From: Myxococcota bacterium
Lineage (GTDB): Bacteria; Myxococcota; JAJVIH01
Assembly (NCBI GenBank): GCA_022072125.1
Contig: JAJVIH010000050.1
Location: forward strand, 41,464 to 105,463
Direction: 5' to 3'
Length of the DNA: 64,000 nucleotides
In this document: one piece after another, positions 10,205-22,707 of the stretch
Numbering within the stretch: the first letter of the stretch is position 1
How the letters are laid out: each line of letters begins with the position of its first letter
Notes under the pieces: generated by a model
Database searches by the model: none
What the model saw: the letters and a program-made list of their open reading frames with translations, nothing else
What the model was told of the DNA's origin: nothing
Translations under genes and position numbers: made by a program

Positions 10205-11914
10205 ATGATGTTCTTTCTGAAATCCCGCTGGTTCCCCGTGCTGGCCGCCATGCTCTGCCTGGCCGCCTGCGAGGGATGCAAATCGAGGAAAGACGCGGCT
10301 CCCGCCGCCGCGCCCGCCACCGCCGCCGCGGTCACGGCCCCGGACCCCGTGGTTCCGGCCACGCCGCCGGCTTCCACCCAACCGGCGGCGGCCGGCGAAC
10401 TTCAGATTTACGAGGGCCGGATCGAACAACTGCGGAGGGAATGGGCCTTCGCCGTCCAACTCAAGGCCGTGCAGGATTCCGTCCAGGCGGACTCGCTGGC
10501 CGTCCAACTCCGGGCGTTGGGATATCCGGCCTTCCATGTCGCCGCGGACTTGAAGGACAAGGGCGTCTGGCGGCGCATCCGGCTTGGTCCCGCGGGAAGC
10601 CGTCTGGGCGCCGAGACCTGGTTGCGCCAGGCGGCGTCCGATCCGCGCGTGCATGCCCTGCTGGACACCAGGGCGGCTGATTTTTTTGTCGCCCCCAGCC
10701 CGGGACATGCGGTCGTGGCGGCGGCGGAAGCCGCTTACCTGCGGGAGCCTGAACTTCATGGCGTGGTCGTCAGTTCCGTGGAATTTCCGGACGGAGCGGG
10801 TCACGGACTTGTCGCCTGGGCCCCGGGCCGGACCACCGCGCGGGTGGTGTGGAGCGTGGACAAAACCGTCCATGACGTTCCCATTCCGCTGATGTGGGAA
10901 GACTGCGTCATGTGCAAGAGTATTCCGTTTGACGGCCCAGGCGCGGTCACGGAAGTGCGGCCCGCGCTGGCGGGCAGACTGTTCGGCGAACGGTTTCCCC
11001 ATGTGATCGTGCTGGAGATCACCCTCGATCAGTCGCACAAACTCTGGCAGGTCATCGTCCCTGGCGGCGACGGCGTCATCGAGAGCCAGCGCACCGCCGT
11101 CGTGCGCGAATGGACCTCCAGCCGCGACACCCAGACGGCCTCGCCGTGGTTCGCGGACGCCGCGGACAATGGTTTCCGCTACCTGATTCTGGAAAAAACC
11201 TGGCGGCGCCTGCACGGACGCAGCCTGTGCAAGATGTGGCGCGACGTGGAGGTGCTGGGCCCGGTGGGCATGCGCGTCGCCCCGGTGGAGCCATCGGGAT
11301 TCATCAAGCGCGGCGCGCTGGCCCTGGGTGCGGATGAAATGCGGTCGCTTTCCCTGTGGGCGCTGCGGAACCGCTATTTCACCTTCGCCGCCGACGCCAT
11401 GCTGGATCGCATCAAGCGCGAACCGTGGAATGAAACCTACCGCGACGACGCGGCGGCGCTGGCCGAGGGTCTGGAAAAAGCGGGGGCGAATTTCGTGCTG
11501 GCCCGCTTCCACGCCGCCCTGATCACGCCGGGTTTTCCGCTGGAAAGCATGGGGAGAGTGGGTTTTGAAAAGGCGATGAAACGGGTCATCGAGGATGCGC
11601 AGATTATCCGCGATCCCGGTTGCGATGCGGCGCCGCTGGCGGCGGTCTACGACCCCAAAAAGCCGTCGCTGGACGAGGAAGGTTACCTGAAGCAGACGGC
11701 GGCGTTCGTGGATCCGGTGCGCGTGCCCTATGATTTTTACGATATCCTGGGCCGGAATCTTTACCCGCCCGGCAATGAACTGCCGCCGTTCATGAAGACC
11801 TGGCTGGGCATTCTGCGCAAGGAGTCGCCGGATGTCTGGGAAAACGTCGCCGATCTACTCAACATCGCCAAGCCCGAACCTGGCGAACAAACGCCCGGTG
11901 AAAGCGGCGAATAA
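10205..11914 (+). CDS. Lipoprotein with SPOR-like domain
   Basis: Signal LAAMLCLAACEGC; SPOR-like segment WAFAVQLKAVQDSVQADSLAVQLRALGYPAFHVAADLKDKGVWRRIRLGP. Confidence 0.7.
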   Translation: MMFFLKSRWFPVLAAMLCLAACEGCKSRKDAAPAAAPATAAAVTAPDPVVPATPPASTQPAAAGELQIYEGRIEQLRREWAFAVQLKAVQDSVQADSLAVQLRALGYPAFHVAADLKDKGVWRRIRLGPAGSRLGAETWLRQAASDPRVHALLDTRAADFFVAPSPGHAVVAAAEAAYLREPELHGVVVSSVEFPDGAGHGLVAWAPGRTTARVVWSVDKTVHDVPIPLMWEDCVMCKSIPFDGPGAVTEVRPALAGRLFGERFPHVIVLEITLDQSHKLWQVIVPGGDGVIESQRTAVVREWTSSRDTQTASPWFADAADNGFRYLILEKTWRRLHGRSLCKMWRDVEVLGPVGMRVAPVEPSGFIKRGALALGADEMRSLSLWALRNRYFTFAADAMLDRIKREPWNETYRDDAAALAEGLEKAGANFVLARFHAALITPGFPLESMGRVGFEKAMKRVIEDAQIIRDPGCDAAPLAAVYDPKKPSLDEEGYLKQTAAFVDPVRVPYDFYDILGRNLYPPGNELPPFMKTWLGILRKESPDVWENVADLLNIAKPEPGEQTPGESGE

Positions 11915-11975
11915 GCGGCGGGCGGGGGCCGGGAAAATCCCGGACCGGAAACCGCGTCCGCCGGCGGTCAGCGGG

Positions 11976-12428
11976 TCATGCGCCGCCCATGCGGTAGCGC
12001 AGCACCGTCACCATCAGCACCACGATAAACGCATCCATCAGGATGGCCGCGAGCATGGCCAGCACCATGTTGGGGGCGGGCGGGTCCCCCTCTCCCTTGT
12101 TGTACCGGCGAGACATGCCCGCCAGCATGCCTTCGATGGTCCACAGGCCGATGATCAGGGTGAGCTTTCCATGAAACCATCCCTGCTTCATGATGCCCAT
12201 GCCGTACTTCTCCGTGATCATCCAGATACCGGTGGCCAGCGCCAGCGACTGCGCGGGGATGGACAGTTTCAAAAACAGTCCGCGCTGGAATTTCGCCCAT
12301 GCTTCATCGGGTTTCCGGACCTGTGAAATCTGCACGAAAAACGCGGAGGCGTGTCCCACGAACGCCCCGATCCAGACGATATCAAAGAAGATGTGAAGGC
12401 CACGGAGCAGGTTGTAATCCATGATCAT
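11976..12428 (-). CDS. Small integral membrane protein (CopD/HemJ-like topology)
   Basis: MIMDYNLLRGLHIFFDIVWIGAFVGHASAFFVQISQ..., multiple TM helices; ATG overlaps the upstream stop (ATGA). Confidence 0.7.
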   Translation of the reverse strand: MIMDYNLLRGLHIFFDIVWIGAFVGHASAFFVQISQVRKPDEAWAKFQRGLFLKLSIPAQSLALATGIWMITEKYGMGIMKQGWFHGKLTLIIGLWTIEGMLAGMSRRYNKGEGDPPAPNMVLAMLAAILMDAFIVVLMVTVLRYRMGGA

Positions 12429-14029
12429 TCCCTCGGTGCGGTCAGGCAGAGGCGCGTATTATAAACTTGGACGCCGCCAAATTCACCAGCGCTGGCGGCG
12501 CAGGACAACCGCTGGAGCGCGGGTTCAAATCCGGCGCCCAGGTATTCCCGCAGTTCATCGTCCGCGATGACGGCGCCGGTTTTTTCCTCGCGCAGGACTT
12601 TCAACAGGGAATCGGGCCCCAGCGCGGCGGCGCGGGTCAGGGCCGCGCCGCGTTTTTCCGCGGAGGGGTAGACCCGCGGCGGCGCCAGCGTCAGCCTGGA
12701 ACCGCCGGATCGCGCCGCCAGCAATGACAGGCGCGGCCCAGCCAGAATGGCGCCGCCGGGTGCGGTTTCGTGGGCCGCATCCACGGCCTGACGCGCGTCA
12801 TCTGTCAGGTGAACCGGCGCCCGCGCTTCCCGGCTGCTCTGGATGGCCAGGCTCCATTGCTGAATGGTGGTGGGCGCGCCCAGCACGGCCACCACGGCGG
12901 CGACAATCCACGGCGGCGCGGTGATGACGGAGCCGGGCCAGCGCATGGGCTGCATGACCAGCAACAGCACGGGAATCATCATTCCGAAACCCGGACGGTG
13001 GGCGCCCGGCAGCGGAAAGGCGGCGGTGATGAGCGCGACCACTATCCAGACGCCCAGAAACTGCACCCGGCGGAAGCTGGCGTTGGCGATCAGCGGCAAC
13101 AGCGCCGCCAGCAGGGGCGCGCCCAGTTGCGCCAGGACCAGGAACGCCGGGGGGGACTCTCCGCCCTGGGGTGAAAACCACACCACCGCGGCGTCGCCGC
13201 CATGGGAAAAATAATGGTGCAGCGCGGGGAGCGCCGCCAGCGCCATGCCGCCCGTGCGGGTGATGCGCCAGATGCGATCGGTGCGGTCCAGGCCGAATCC
13301 GAATGACCACGCGAGCATGACCAGCACCCATTGCAGCAACGCGATGGGAAATATCCAGGACACCAGAAAGACGCCGATGCAGGCGAAGATCATGGCGCCC
13401 GCCCGCTCCAGTTCCATGCTGGAATAGGACCAGCACATGGCGAAGGTGAACACGCCCGCGGCGAGCGGCAAATCGGCGCCCCAGATCATCATCAGGCTGG
13501 GCGCGTATTCGGCGATGGCGTGATCGGCTCCCGCGCCCACGCCGGTCCACTCCAGGAAAACCCCAAATCCGCTGGCGGCGCAGGCCATGGCCGGGACCAG
13601 CCACGGGCGTCCGATGGTGTAATTGAAGGTGCGCGCCGCGTGGAACAGGGATGCGCACAGCACCAGCACGCCAATCACCCGCAGCAGAATCACCGCGCCC
13701 AGGGTGGTGGAAGTCAGGCGTCCCGCCAGCAGCCAGACGGGCTGGAAAAATCCGCCGCCGCCAGGGCCGAACTGATCGGAAAACGAATGGGCGCCCGCGA
13801 CAGCCTGGGACAGCCCCTGCGCCAGCCAGAAGGCCATGCCATCGGCGCGCGGGCCCGCGGCGCCGGAAAAGGTTCCGCCGTCAATCCGGCCGGTGAAGAG
13901 CGGGATGGAAAAAAACACGGCGGCGGTGAGCGAGGTGATCCAGAACCCGGGCGAGCGAAGCGCGATCCACAGTGAATTGATCGCTGGAGACAGCGGCGTT
14001 TCCGACAGGTAGGGCTGGATGCTTTTCAT
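12425..14029 (-). CDS. Multi-pass membrane protein of unknown function
   Basis: Multiple hydrophobic helices; likely start MKSIQPYLSETPLSPAINSLWIALRSPGFWITSLTAAVFF. Confidence 0.65.
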   Translation of the reverse strand: MKSIQPYLSETPLSPAINSLWIALRSPGFWITSLTAAVFFSIPLFTGRIDGGTFSGAAGPRADGMAFWLAQGLSQAVAGAHSFSDQFGPGGGGFFQPVWLLAGRLTSTTLGAVILLRVIGVLVLCASLFHAARTFNYTIGRPWLVPAMACAASGFGVFLEWTGVGAGADHAIAEYAPSLMMIWGADLPLAAGVFTFAMCWSYSSMELERAGAMIFACIGVFLVSWIFPIALLQWVLVMLAWSFGFGLDRTDRIWRITRTGGMALAALPALHHYFSHGGDAAVVWFSPQGGESPPAFLVLAQLGAPLLAALLPLIANASFRRVQFLGVWIVVALITAAFPLPGAHRPGFGMMIPVLLLVMQPMRWPGSVITAPPWIVAAVVAVLGAPTTIQQWSLAIQSSREARAPVHLTDDARQAVDAAHETAPGGAILAGPRLSLLAARSGGSRLTLAPPRVYPSAEKRGAALTRAAALGPDSLLKVLREEKTGAVIADDELREYLGAGFEPALQRLSCAASAGEFGGVQVYNTRLCLTAPRE

Positions 14030-14248
14030 TGGCGCGGACCGTATCCCCATTGAAATACCATGGCAAGAAGTTGATAAGACTGGCGCCCGGATCACCATGA
14101 CGGATTTCCGCTCTGGATTTTTTCAAGCCATGATCCGCCATGGCGTCCCCCGGATAGAGGGGAGAAAACGCCCCGCTCTCGCGTCTCGCGGCGGACCGGG
14201 GTAAAACCGGGCGCCTGTCAGGATCAACACCGGAATCGGGACTGGAAC

Positions 14249-15901
<1,653 letters not shown>

Positions 15902-16078
15902 GACGCGGCCTTCAAGCCGCCGCCCAGGCTTCCGGCGGGTTCAGGTTCACAGGACGGAACAAGGGTTGCTCCGGCGCGGAACAAACCGGACATTTCCTCT
16001 GGACACCTGTTGACGCGGTGCGTTACAAGCAGAGGGACGCCGGCGATTCGCCACCTGCTGGCGCAAGGATGAACGCCG

Positions 16079-19000
16079 ATGAAACATCCGACCCTTCCGG
16101 TCAACGCCGCGGGTTTTCCGCGCCCGGTTGGACTGTACGATCCGCGGTTTGAGCACGACGCCTGCGGCGTTGCGCTGGTCGCCCAGTTGTCGGGCGAGGC
16201 CAACCACGCCGTGGTGGAAAACGCCATCCAGGCGCTGACCAACCTGGAGCACCGCGGCGCGATCGGCGGCGACGCCAAGACCGGAGACGGCGCCGGGGTG
16301 ATGGTCCGTCTGCCCGACGCCTTCCTGCGCCGCATCTGTTCCGATGAAGGGCTGCTCTTGCCGCCCCCGGGCGAATACGCCGCCGGGATTGTCTTCTTGC
16401 CCACGCAGGAATTTGTCGCCGCACGGTGCGCGCGCGCGCTGGAAGGCGCGGTTGCGGCGGAAGGCTGCGAGGTCCTGTGGTGGCGCGACACCCCCATCAG
16501 CGAGGACGCGGTTGGCGCGCAGGCCCAGCGCACCATGCCGCGCATCCGCCATGTGATCATCTCGCGCGGCAAGGTCCCCGCCGAAGCCTTTGAGCGCAAG
16601 CTCTACGTCATCCGCCGGCTGGCGGAGAAAGCCGCCGCCGGTTTCGAGGATGTGGACGCCAGTCAGTTCTACGTGTGCAGCCTGTCTTCCCGCACCATGG
16701 TGTACAAGGGGCTGATGAGCGCGAGTCAGCTCAACACCTTTTACCCCGATCTGATGGCCGCGGATTTCAGCAGTCCCTTCGCCCTGGTGCACCAGCGGTA
16801 CAGCACCAACACCCTGCCCATGTGGGCGCTCGCCCAGCCGTTCCGCTTCGTCGCCCACAACGGCGAGATCAACGCCCTGCGCGGCAACATCAACCGCATG
16901 AAAGCCCGTGAGGCGGCGCTGCATTCCGGGCTGCTGGGCGCGGACATCGAAAAACTCAAGCCCGTCATCCAGGAATGGGGAAGCGATTCCGCCATTTTCG
17001 ACAACGTGCTGGAACTGCTGACCGCCGCCGGGCGATCTCTGCCCCATGCGCTGATGATGATGGTCCCCGAGCCCTGGGGCGAGAAATACGCCATGAGCGC
17101 CGACCGCCGGGCCTTCTACGAATACCATTCCGCGATGATGGAGCCGTGGGACGGCCCCGCCGCGATGATGTTCGCCGACGGCCGGTATGTCGGCGCGACG
17201 CTGGATCGCAATGGTCTGCGGCCCGCCCGCTACACCGTCACCTCCGACGGCATGATCGTGGTCGCCAGCGAGACGGGGGTGCTGGACCTTCAGCCCGAGC
17301 GGATCGTCCGGCGCGGGCGGTTGGCCCCCGGGCGCATGCTGCTGATTGACCTGCACGAAAAACGCATCGTCCCCAATTCGGAGCTGAAGTCGCGGGTGTC
17401 GCGGCAGAAGCCCTACCGCCACTGGCTGCAGCAGAACCGCGTGGACCTGAAGGGCCTTTTCCAGCCCGGGGTGGAGCCCCGCGAACCGGATGACCAGTTG
17501 TTGCGCGCGCAACACCTCTTCGGATACACGGCGGAGGATATCACCGACATCATCCTGCCCATGGCGTCGAAAGGGCAGGAGCCGGTCGGCTCCATGGGCA
17601 ACGATGTCAACCTCCCCGTGCTCTCGGAGCGGCCGCAACTGCTGTTTTCCTACTTCAAGCAGAACTTCGCCCAGGTGACCAACCCGCCGATTGATCCGCT
17701 GCGCGAGGAACTGGTCATGTCGCTGGCGAACTGGGCTGGACACGAGCGCAACCTGCTGGAGGAAACCCCGGAACATTGCCGCATGCTGCGGCTCAACCAG
17801 CCCATCCTGACGCCGGCCGACATGCGGCGGCTCCGCAATTCCCGGCTGCCCGAACTGGCGGACCGGGATATCCCCATGCTGTTCGATTCGCGCGGCGGCG
17901 GCGCGGCCCTGCGCGAGGCGCTGGAACGCATGTGCGCCATGGCCGTGGAGGCCATTGAAAACGGCGCGCACCTGCTGCTGCTGACCGACCGGGACGCCGG
18001 ACCCGATCAGGCGCCCATCCCCTCGCTGCTGGCGGTGTCGGCGCTGCACCAGCACCTGATCCGCAAGGGCCTGCGCCACCGTGCGGGCGTCATGGCGGAG
18101 TGCGGCGACGCGCGCGAGGTCATGCATTTCGCGCTGCTCATCGGTTTCGGCGCCAATGGCGTGTGTCCGCGGGTGGCCATCGCCACCATCCGCGCGCTGG
18201 CGGAAGACGGCCTGATCGAAGGGATGGATGATCCCGAGGAGGCGCTTGATCTGTACATCACCGCGATCCGCAAGGGCTTGCTCAAGACCTTCAGCCGCAT
18301 GGGCATTTCGACCCTGCAGAGCTTCGCGGGATCGCAGATCTTTGAAGCCATCGGACTGGATCGCAACCTGGTGCGCGAGCATTTCGCCGGGTCGGTTTCG
18401 CGTCTCGGCGGAATTGGTCTGGAAGAACTGGCGCGCGAGGTCGAGTTGCGAAGGCTGCGCGCATGGCCGGAACACGGCGATCCGGACCCGCTGCTGGATC
18501 CGGGCGGCGTGTATCACCTCCGCCTCGGCGGCGAAAAGCACGGCTGGACGCCGGATGTGGTCTACAAGCTGCAACAGGCCGTGCGCACCAATGATTACGC
18601 GGTCTTCAAGGAATATTCCGCCCTCGTGGATGACCAGTCGCGCGATCGCAAGACCCTGCGCGGCCTGTTGAAGTTCCGCCCCGCGCAGGCGATTCCCCTG
18701 GACGAGGTGGAGCCGGTGGAAAATATCGTCCGGCGATTCGTCACCGCGGCGATGTCCTATGGCTCCATCAGCCTGGAAACCCACGAAACCATCGCGCTGG
18801 CGCTGAACCGCATCGGCGGCCGCAGCAATTCCGGCGAGGGCGGCGAGGATCCCACCCGCTACCATCCGGCGCCCGATGGTTCGAGCCGCCGCTCCTCCAT
18901 CAAGCAGGTGGCGTCGGGACGCTTCGGCGTGACCACGGAATACCTGATCAACGCCGATGAACTGCAGATCAAGATGGCCCAGGGCGCCAAGCCGGGGGAG

Positions 19001-20656
19001 GGCGGACAGCTTCCCGGCCACAAGGTCACGGAAGATATCGCGCGGGTGCGCCACACCACGCCCTTCGTCACGCTGATCTCGCCGCCGCCGCACCACGACA
19101 TTTACTCCATCGAGGATTTGGCGCAGCTCATCCACGATCTCAAGACGGTCAATCCGCGGGCTTTCGTCAGCGTCAAACTGGTGTCGGAAGCCGGCGTGGG
19201 CACCATCGCTTCCGGCGTCGCCAAGGCCAACGCCGATCTGGTGCTGATCTCCGGCCACGACGGCGGCACCGGCGCCTCGCCATGGACCTCGATCATGCAT
19301 ACCGGCACGCCATGGGAGTTGGGCCTGGCGGAAGCCCATCAGTCGCTGATCCACAACGGCCTGCGCGATCGCATCCGCGTGCAGACCGACGGCCAGCTCC
19401 GCACCGGCCGCGATCTGGCCATCGCCGCGCTGCTGGGCGCCGAGGAGTTCGGTTTCGGCACGGCGATTCTGGTCGCGCTGGGCTGCATCATGATGCGCAA
19501 ATGCCACCTCAACACCTGTCCGGTCGGCGTGGCCACGCAGGACCCGGAACTGCGCAAGCGCTTCACCGGACTGCCCGTCCACGCGGAACGGTTTCTCCTC
19601 TTCATCGCCGCTGAAATGCGCGAACACATGGCCCGCCTGGGTTTCCGCACGGTGGAGGAAATGGTGGGGCGGGTGGACCATCTCATGTACTCCCCGCCGG
19701 AGGATCACTGGAAGGCCAGGAGTCTGGACCTGGCGCCGCTGCTGATCCCCCTTCATCCGGGCGAGGGACGCGCCATCCACTGCACGCGAAAGGAGCCATC
19801 CCCAGCGGCCGCCCCGCTGGATGAAGACCTGATCGCCAGCGCGAAACCGGCCCTGGATCATCGCACGCCGGTGCGCATCCAGCGGCCCGTGCGCAACGTC
19901 CACCGCGCGGTGGGCGGGCGCCTGAGCGGGGAGATCGCCCGGCGCTACGGCGCCAAGGGCCTGCCGCCGGAGACCATCCGCGTGTCGCTGCGCGGCTCCG
20001 CGGGCCAGAGCCTGGGCGCTTTCCTGATGCCCGGCGTGTTCATCGAGGTCGAGGGAGACGCCAATGACTACGTGGGCAAGGGCATGTGCGGCGGACGCAT
20101 CGCCATTCGCCCGCCCAGCGAGTCCCGGGTGATCTCGCACGAGGCCATCATCGCCGGAAACACCGCCCTCTACGGGGCCACCGGCGGCGAACTGTACCTG
20201 TGCGGCGGCGCGGGCATGCGTTTCGCCGTGCGCAACAGCGGCGCGCGCGCGGTTGTCGAGGGCCTGGGTGATCACGGTTGCGAATACATGACCGGCGGCA
20301 TGGTCGTGGTGCTGGGCGAAACCGGCTACAACTTCGCGGCGGGAATGAGCGGCGGCGTGGCCTACGTCTATGACGAGACGGAGATGTTCGACACCCGCTG
20401 CAACCTCGACACCGTGGACCTGGAGACGGTCTGGACCCGGCAGGATCAGGAGACCCTCCGCCGCATGCTGGAAAACCATCACCAGTTCACCGGCAGCAAA
20501 CGCGCGGCCAATATCCTGAACAACTGGGAAACCCATCTGCCGCGTTTCGTGAAGGTCATGCCCATCGAATACAGGAAGGTCATGGAGCGCATGAAGATGC
20601 AGGAAGAATTTGAAGCCTCCGCCGTCTCCGCCACCGAAGAGGTCTTCCATGGCTAA
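16079..20656 (+). CDS. gltB: Glutamate synthase large subunit
   Basis: 1525 aa; glutaminase N-terminus HDACGVALVAQ; GEGGQLPGHKVT; SGHDGGTGASPWTSI; Fe-S Cys region GCIMMRKCHLNTCPVGVATQ. Confidence 0.97.
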   Translation: MKHPTLPVNAAGFPRPVGLYDPRFEHDACGVALVAQLSGEANHAVVENAIQALTNLEHRGAIGGDAKTGDGAGVMVRLPDAFLRRICSDEGLLLPPPGEYAAGIVFLPTQEFVAARCARALEGAVAAEGCEVLWWRDTPISEDAVGAQAQRTMPRIRHVIISRGKVPAEAFERKLYVIRRLAEKAAAGFEDVDASQFYVCSLSSRTMVYKGLMSASQLNTFYPDLMAADFSSPFALVHQRYSTNTLPMWALAQPFRFVAHNGEINALRGNINRMKAREAALHSGLLGADIEKLKPVIQEWGSDSAIFDNVLELLTAAGRSLPHALMMMVPEPWGEKYAMSADRRAFYEYHSAMMEPWDGPAAMMFADGRYVGATLDRNGLRPARYTVTSDGMIVVASETGVLDLQPERIVRRGRLAPGRMLLIDLHEKRIVPNSELKSRVSRQKPYRHWLQQNRVDLKGLFQPGVEPREPDDQLLRAQHLFGYTAEDITDIILPMASKGQEPVGSMGNDVNLPVLSERPQLLFSYFKQNFAQVTNPPIDPLREELVMSLANWAGHERNLLEETPEHCRMLRLNQPILTPADMRRLRNSRLPELADRDIPMLFDSRGGGAALREALERMCAMAVEAIENGAHLLLLTDRDAGPDQAPIPSLLAVSALHQHLIRKGLRHRAGVMAECGDAREVMHFALLIGFGANGVCPRVAIATIRALAEDGLIEGMDDPEEALDLYITAIRKGLLKTFSRMGISTLQSFAGSQIFEAIGLDRNLVREHFAGSVSRLGGIGLEELAREVELRRLRAWPEHGDPDPLLDPGGVYHLRLGGEKHGWTPDVVYKLQQAVRTNDYAVFKEYSALVDDQSRDRKTLRGLLKFRPAQAIPLDEVEPVENIVRRFVTAAMSYGSISLETHETIALALNRIGGRSNSGEGGEDPTRYHPAPDGSSRRSSIKQVASGRFGVTTEYLINADELQIKMAQGAKPGEGGQLPGHKVTEDIARVRHTTPFVTLISPPPHHDIYSIEDLAQLIHDLKTVNPRAFVSVKLVSEAGVGTIASGVAKANADLVLISGHDGGTGASPWTSIMHTGTPWELGLAEAHQSLIHNGLRDRIRVQTDGQLRTGRDLAIAALLGAEEFGFGTAILVALGCIMMRKCHLNTCPVGVATQDPELRKRFTGLPVHAERFLLFIAAEMREHMARLGFRTVEEMVGRVDHLMYSPPEDHWKARSLDLAPLLIPLHPGEGRAIHCTRKEPSPAAAPLDEDLIASAKPALDHRTPVRIQRPVRNVHRAVGGRLSGEIARRYGAKGLPPETIRVSLRGSAGQSLGAFLMPGVFIEVEGDANDYVGKGMCGGRIAIRPPSESRVISHEAIIAGNTALYGATGGELYLCGGAGMRFAVRNSGARAVVEGLGDHGCEYMTGGMVVVLGETGYNFAAGMSGGVAYVYDETEMFDTRCNLDTVDLETVWTRQDQETLRRMLENHHQFTGSKRAANILNNWETHLPRFVKVMPIEYRKVMERMKMQEEFEASAVSATEEVFHG

Positions 20657-22100
20657 ACCCACGGGATTCATGGAGTTCACCCGCGAGGACCCGCCCAAAC
20701 GTCCGGTCGAGGAGCGCATCCGCGACTTCCGCGAATTCGAGGGATACCTGCCGCACGGCCGGCTGATTCAGCAGGCGTCCCGCTGCATGGACTGCGGCGT
20801 GCCCTTTTGCCACGCCCACGGTTGCCCCACGGAAAACCGCATTCCCGAATGGATTGATCAGGTCCGCATGGAACGCTGGCGGGATGCGCTGGACCTGCTC
20901 CATTCCACCGACAACTTCCCCGAGTTCACCGGGCGCGTCTGCCCGGCGCCCTGCGAAAACGCCTGCACGCTGGGCATCAACCAGCCCGCCGTGACCATCC
21001 GCCACATCGAATTGCAGATCATCGAACGCGGATGGCGCGAGGGATGGGTCACGCCGCGCCCCGCCGGCGAACACACGGGCCTGAAGGCGGCGGTGGTGGG
21101 TTCGGGGCCCGCGGGTCTCGCCTGCGCGCAGGAACTGGCGCGGCGCGGCCATGCGGTGACCGTCTTCGAGCGGGATGATCGCGTCGGCGGGCTGCTGCGC
21201 TACGGCATCCCGGATTTCAAGCTGGAGAAACATGTCATTGATCGCCGCCTGCGGCAGATGGAAGCCGAAGGCGTGGTGTTTGAAACCGGCGTGGATGTGG
21301 GCGTGGATTTGTCCTCGCGCTACCTGATGCGCAGTTTCGACGCGGTGGCCCTGACCATCGGCGCCATGATTCCGCGCCCGGTGGATGCCGCGGGGCGCGC
21401 GCTGGCGGGCGTCCACTACGCCATGGAATACCTGACCCAGCAGAACCGGCGCACCGCCGGCGATCGCGAACCTCCGTCCGGAATCATCAACGCCGCCGGC
21501 AAGCGCGTGGTGGTGATCGGCGGCGGCGACACCGGTTCGGACTGCATCGGCACGGCTCACCGGCAGGGCGCCGCGTCCGTGTCGCAACTGGAGATTTTGC
21601 CCCGTCCGCCGGACAGCCGCGCGCCGGACAATCCCTGGCCCACCTGGGCGAAGGTGCTGCGCGCCTCCCATTCCCACGAGGAGGGCTGCGAGCGCTACTG
21701 GAATATCTCCACGAAGGAATTTCTCGGGGAGAATGGCCAGGTGACGGCGCTGCGGTGCGCGCGCGTGGAGTGGACGCCATCCGCCGGCGGCCGCATGGAA
21801 CTGAAGGATGTTCCCGGCGGCGAACTGATCCTGCCCGCGGATCTGGTGCTGATCGCGGCGGGTTTCACGGGTCCCGCGCTGGGAAGCCTGCGCCAGGAGT
21901 TGAATCTCGCGCTTTCGCCCGGCGGGACCGTGCGGGTGGACAGCCAGATGATGACCAGCACGCCGGGGGTTTTCGCCGCCGGAGACTGCGTGATCGGCGC
22001 TTCGCTGGTGGTGCGCGCCCTGCACCAGGGCCGCGTGATGGGACAGCGCATGCATGACTGGCTGCTGCGGCAGGATTCGCGTTCCGCGGCGGCGGAATAG
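20649..22100 (+). CDS. gltD: Glutamate synthase small subunit
   Basis: CMDCGVPFCHAHGCPTENRIPEW, CPAPCENACTLGI, VVGSGPAGLACAQEL; overlaps the 3' end of gltB by 8 nt. Confidence 0.96.
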   Translation: MAKPTGFMEFTREDPPKRPVEERIRDFREFEGYLPHGRLIQQASRCMDCGVPFCHAHGCPTENRIPEWIDQVRMERWRDALDLLHSTDNFPEFTGRVCPAPCENACTLGINQPAVTIRHIELQIIERGWREGWVTPRPAGEHTGLKAAVVGSGPAGLACAQELARRGHAVTVFERDDRVGGLLRYGIPDFKLEKHVIDRRLRQMEAEGVVFETGVDVGVDLSSRYLMRSFDAVALTIGAMIPRPVDAAGRALAGVHYAMEYLTQQNRRTAGDREPPSGIINAAGKRVVVIGGGDTGSDCIGTAHRQGAASVSQLEILPRPPDSRAPDNPWPTWAKVLRASHSHEEGCERYWNISTKEFLGENGQVTALRCARVEWTPSAGGRMELKDVPGGELILPADLVLIAAGFTGPALGSLRQELNLALSPGGTVRVDSQMMTSTPGVFAAGDCVIGASLVVRALHQGRVMGQRMHDWLLRQDSRSAAAE

Positions 22101-22224
22101 GATTTCACCGGCAATCGGGTCCGCAGCGCCATGGAAGGCCATTCCGCGGCGGCGTTTCCACGGCCGGCTGGACGGACCAGGCGCGATGCCTCATCATTCT
22201 CCCGTTTTCAGCCGGAGAATAACC

Positions 22225-22539
22225 ATGAGACTGATTGGCGTCATCATCCTTGCGGCGGCGTGTTGGGCCCCTGTTTCCGCGCTCGCCGGTAAATCGGCCT
22301 GCGTCAGGGCCTGTGACAAAAGCCGGGCGGCCTGCAAATGCAAGGCGAAAGACGAGGCATGCCGCGCTGCTTGCGAGGACGCGCGGTTGACCTGCCGCAA
22401 GACCTGCGAGGACAAGGCGTCGAACTGCAAATCCGCCTGTTCCAACACCTCCAGCAAATGTCTGGTGGCCGCCAGCAGCGACGCCCGCCGCGCCGCCTGC
22501 GAAAAGCAGGAAGCCTCCTGTGTCAAAGGTTGCGACTGA
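22225..22539 (+). CDS. Small secreted Cys-rich protein with repeated C-x3-C motifs
   Basis: Signal peptide MRLIGVIILAAACWAPVSALA, then CVRAC, CRAAC, CRKTC, CKSAC, CVKGC; 14 Cys in the mature chain. Confidence 0.7.
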   Translation: MRLIGVIILAAACWAPVSALAGKSACVRACDKSRAACKCKAKDEACRAACEDARLTCRKTCEDKASNCKSACSNTSSKCLVAASSDARRAACEKQEASCVKGCD

Positions 22540-22707
22540 AGCCCGTTGTCCAGGTCCAGCGCGGCGGGAGGTGTTCACCCGCGCCCTGGGACGGATTCGC
22601 CCGCTTCAGCATCCGGTTCCCGCGGCAGGGAAAAGCGGCGCTCACCGTGGAAAGGCGGCGGCGCCGTTTCGCGCATTCGATTGTGGAGTCATGCGGGCGG
22701 AAGCGGA

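Noticed and set aside
15947-20719. 1590-aa minus-strand ORF antisense to gltB
   Set aside because: gltB on the + strand has full family motifs; the antisense product is His/Arg/Ala/Gly-rich, as expected for complement-frame artefacts in high-GC DNA.
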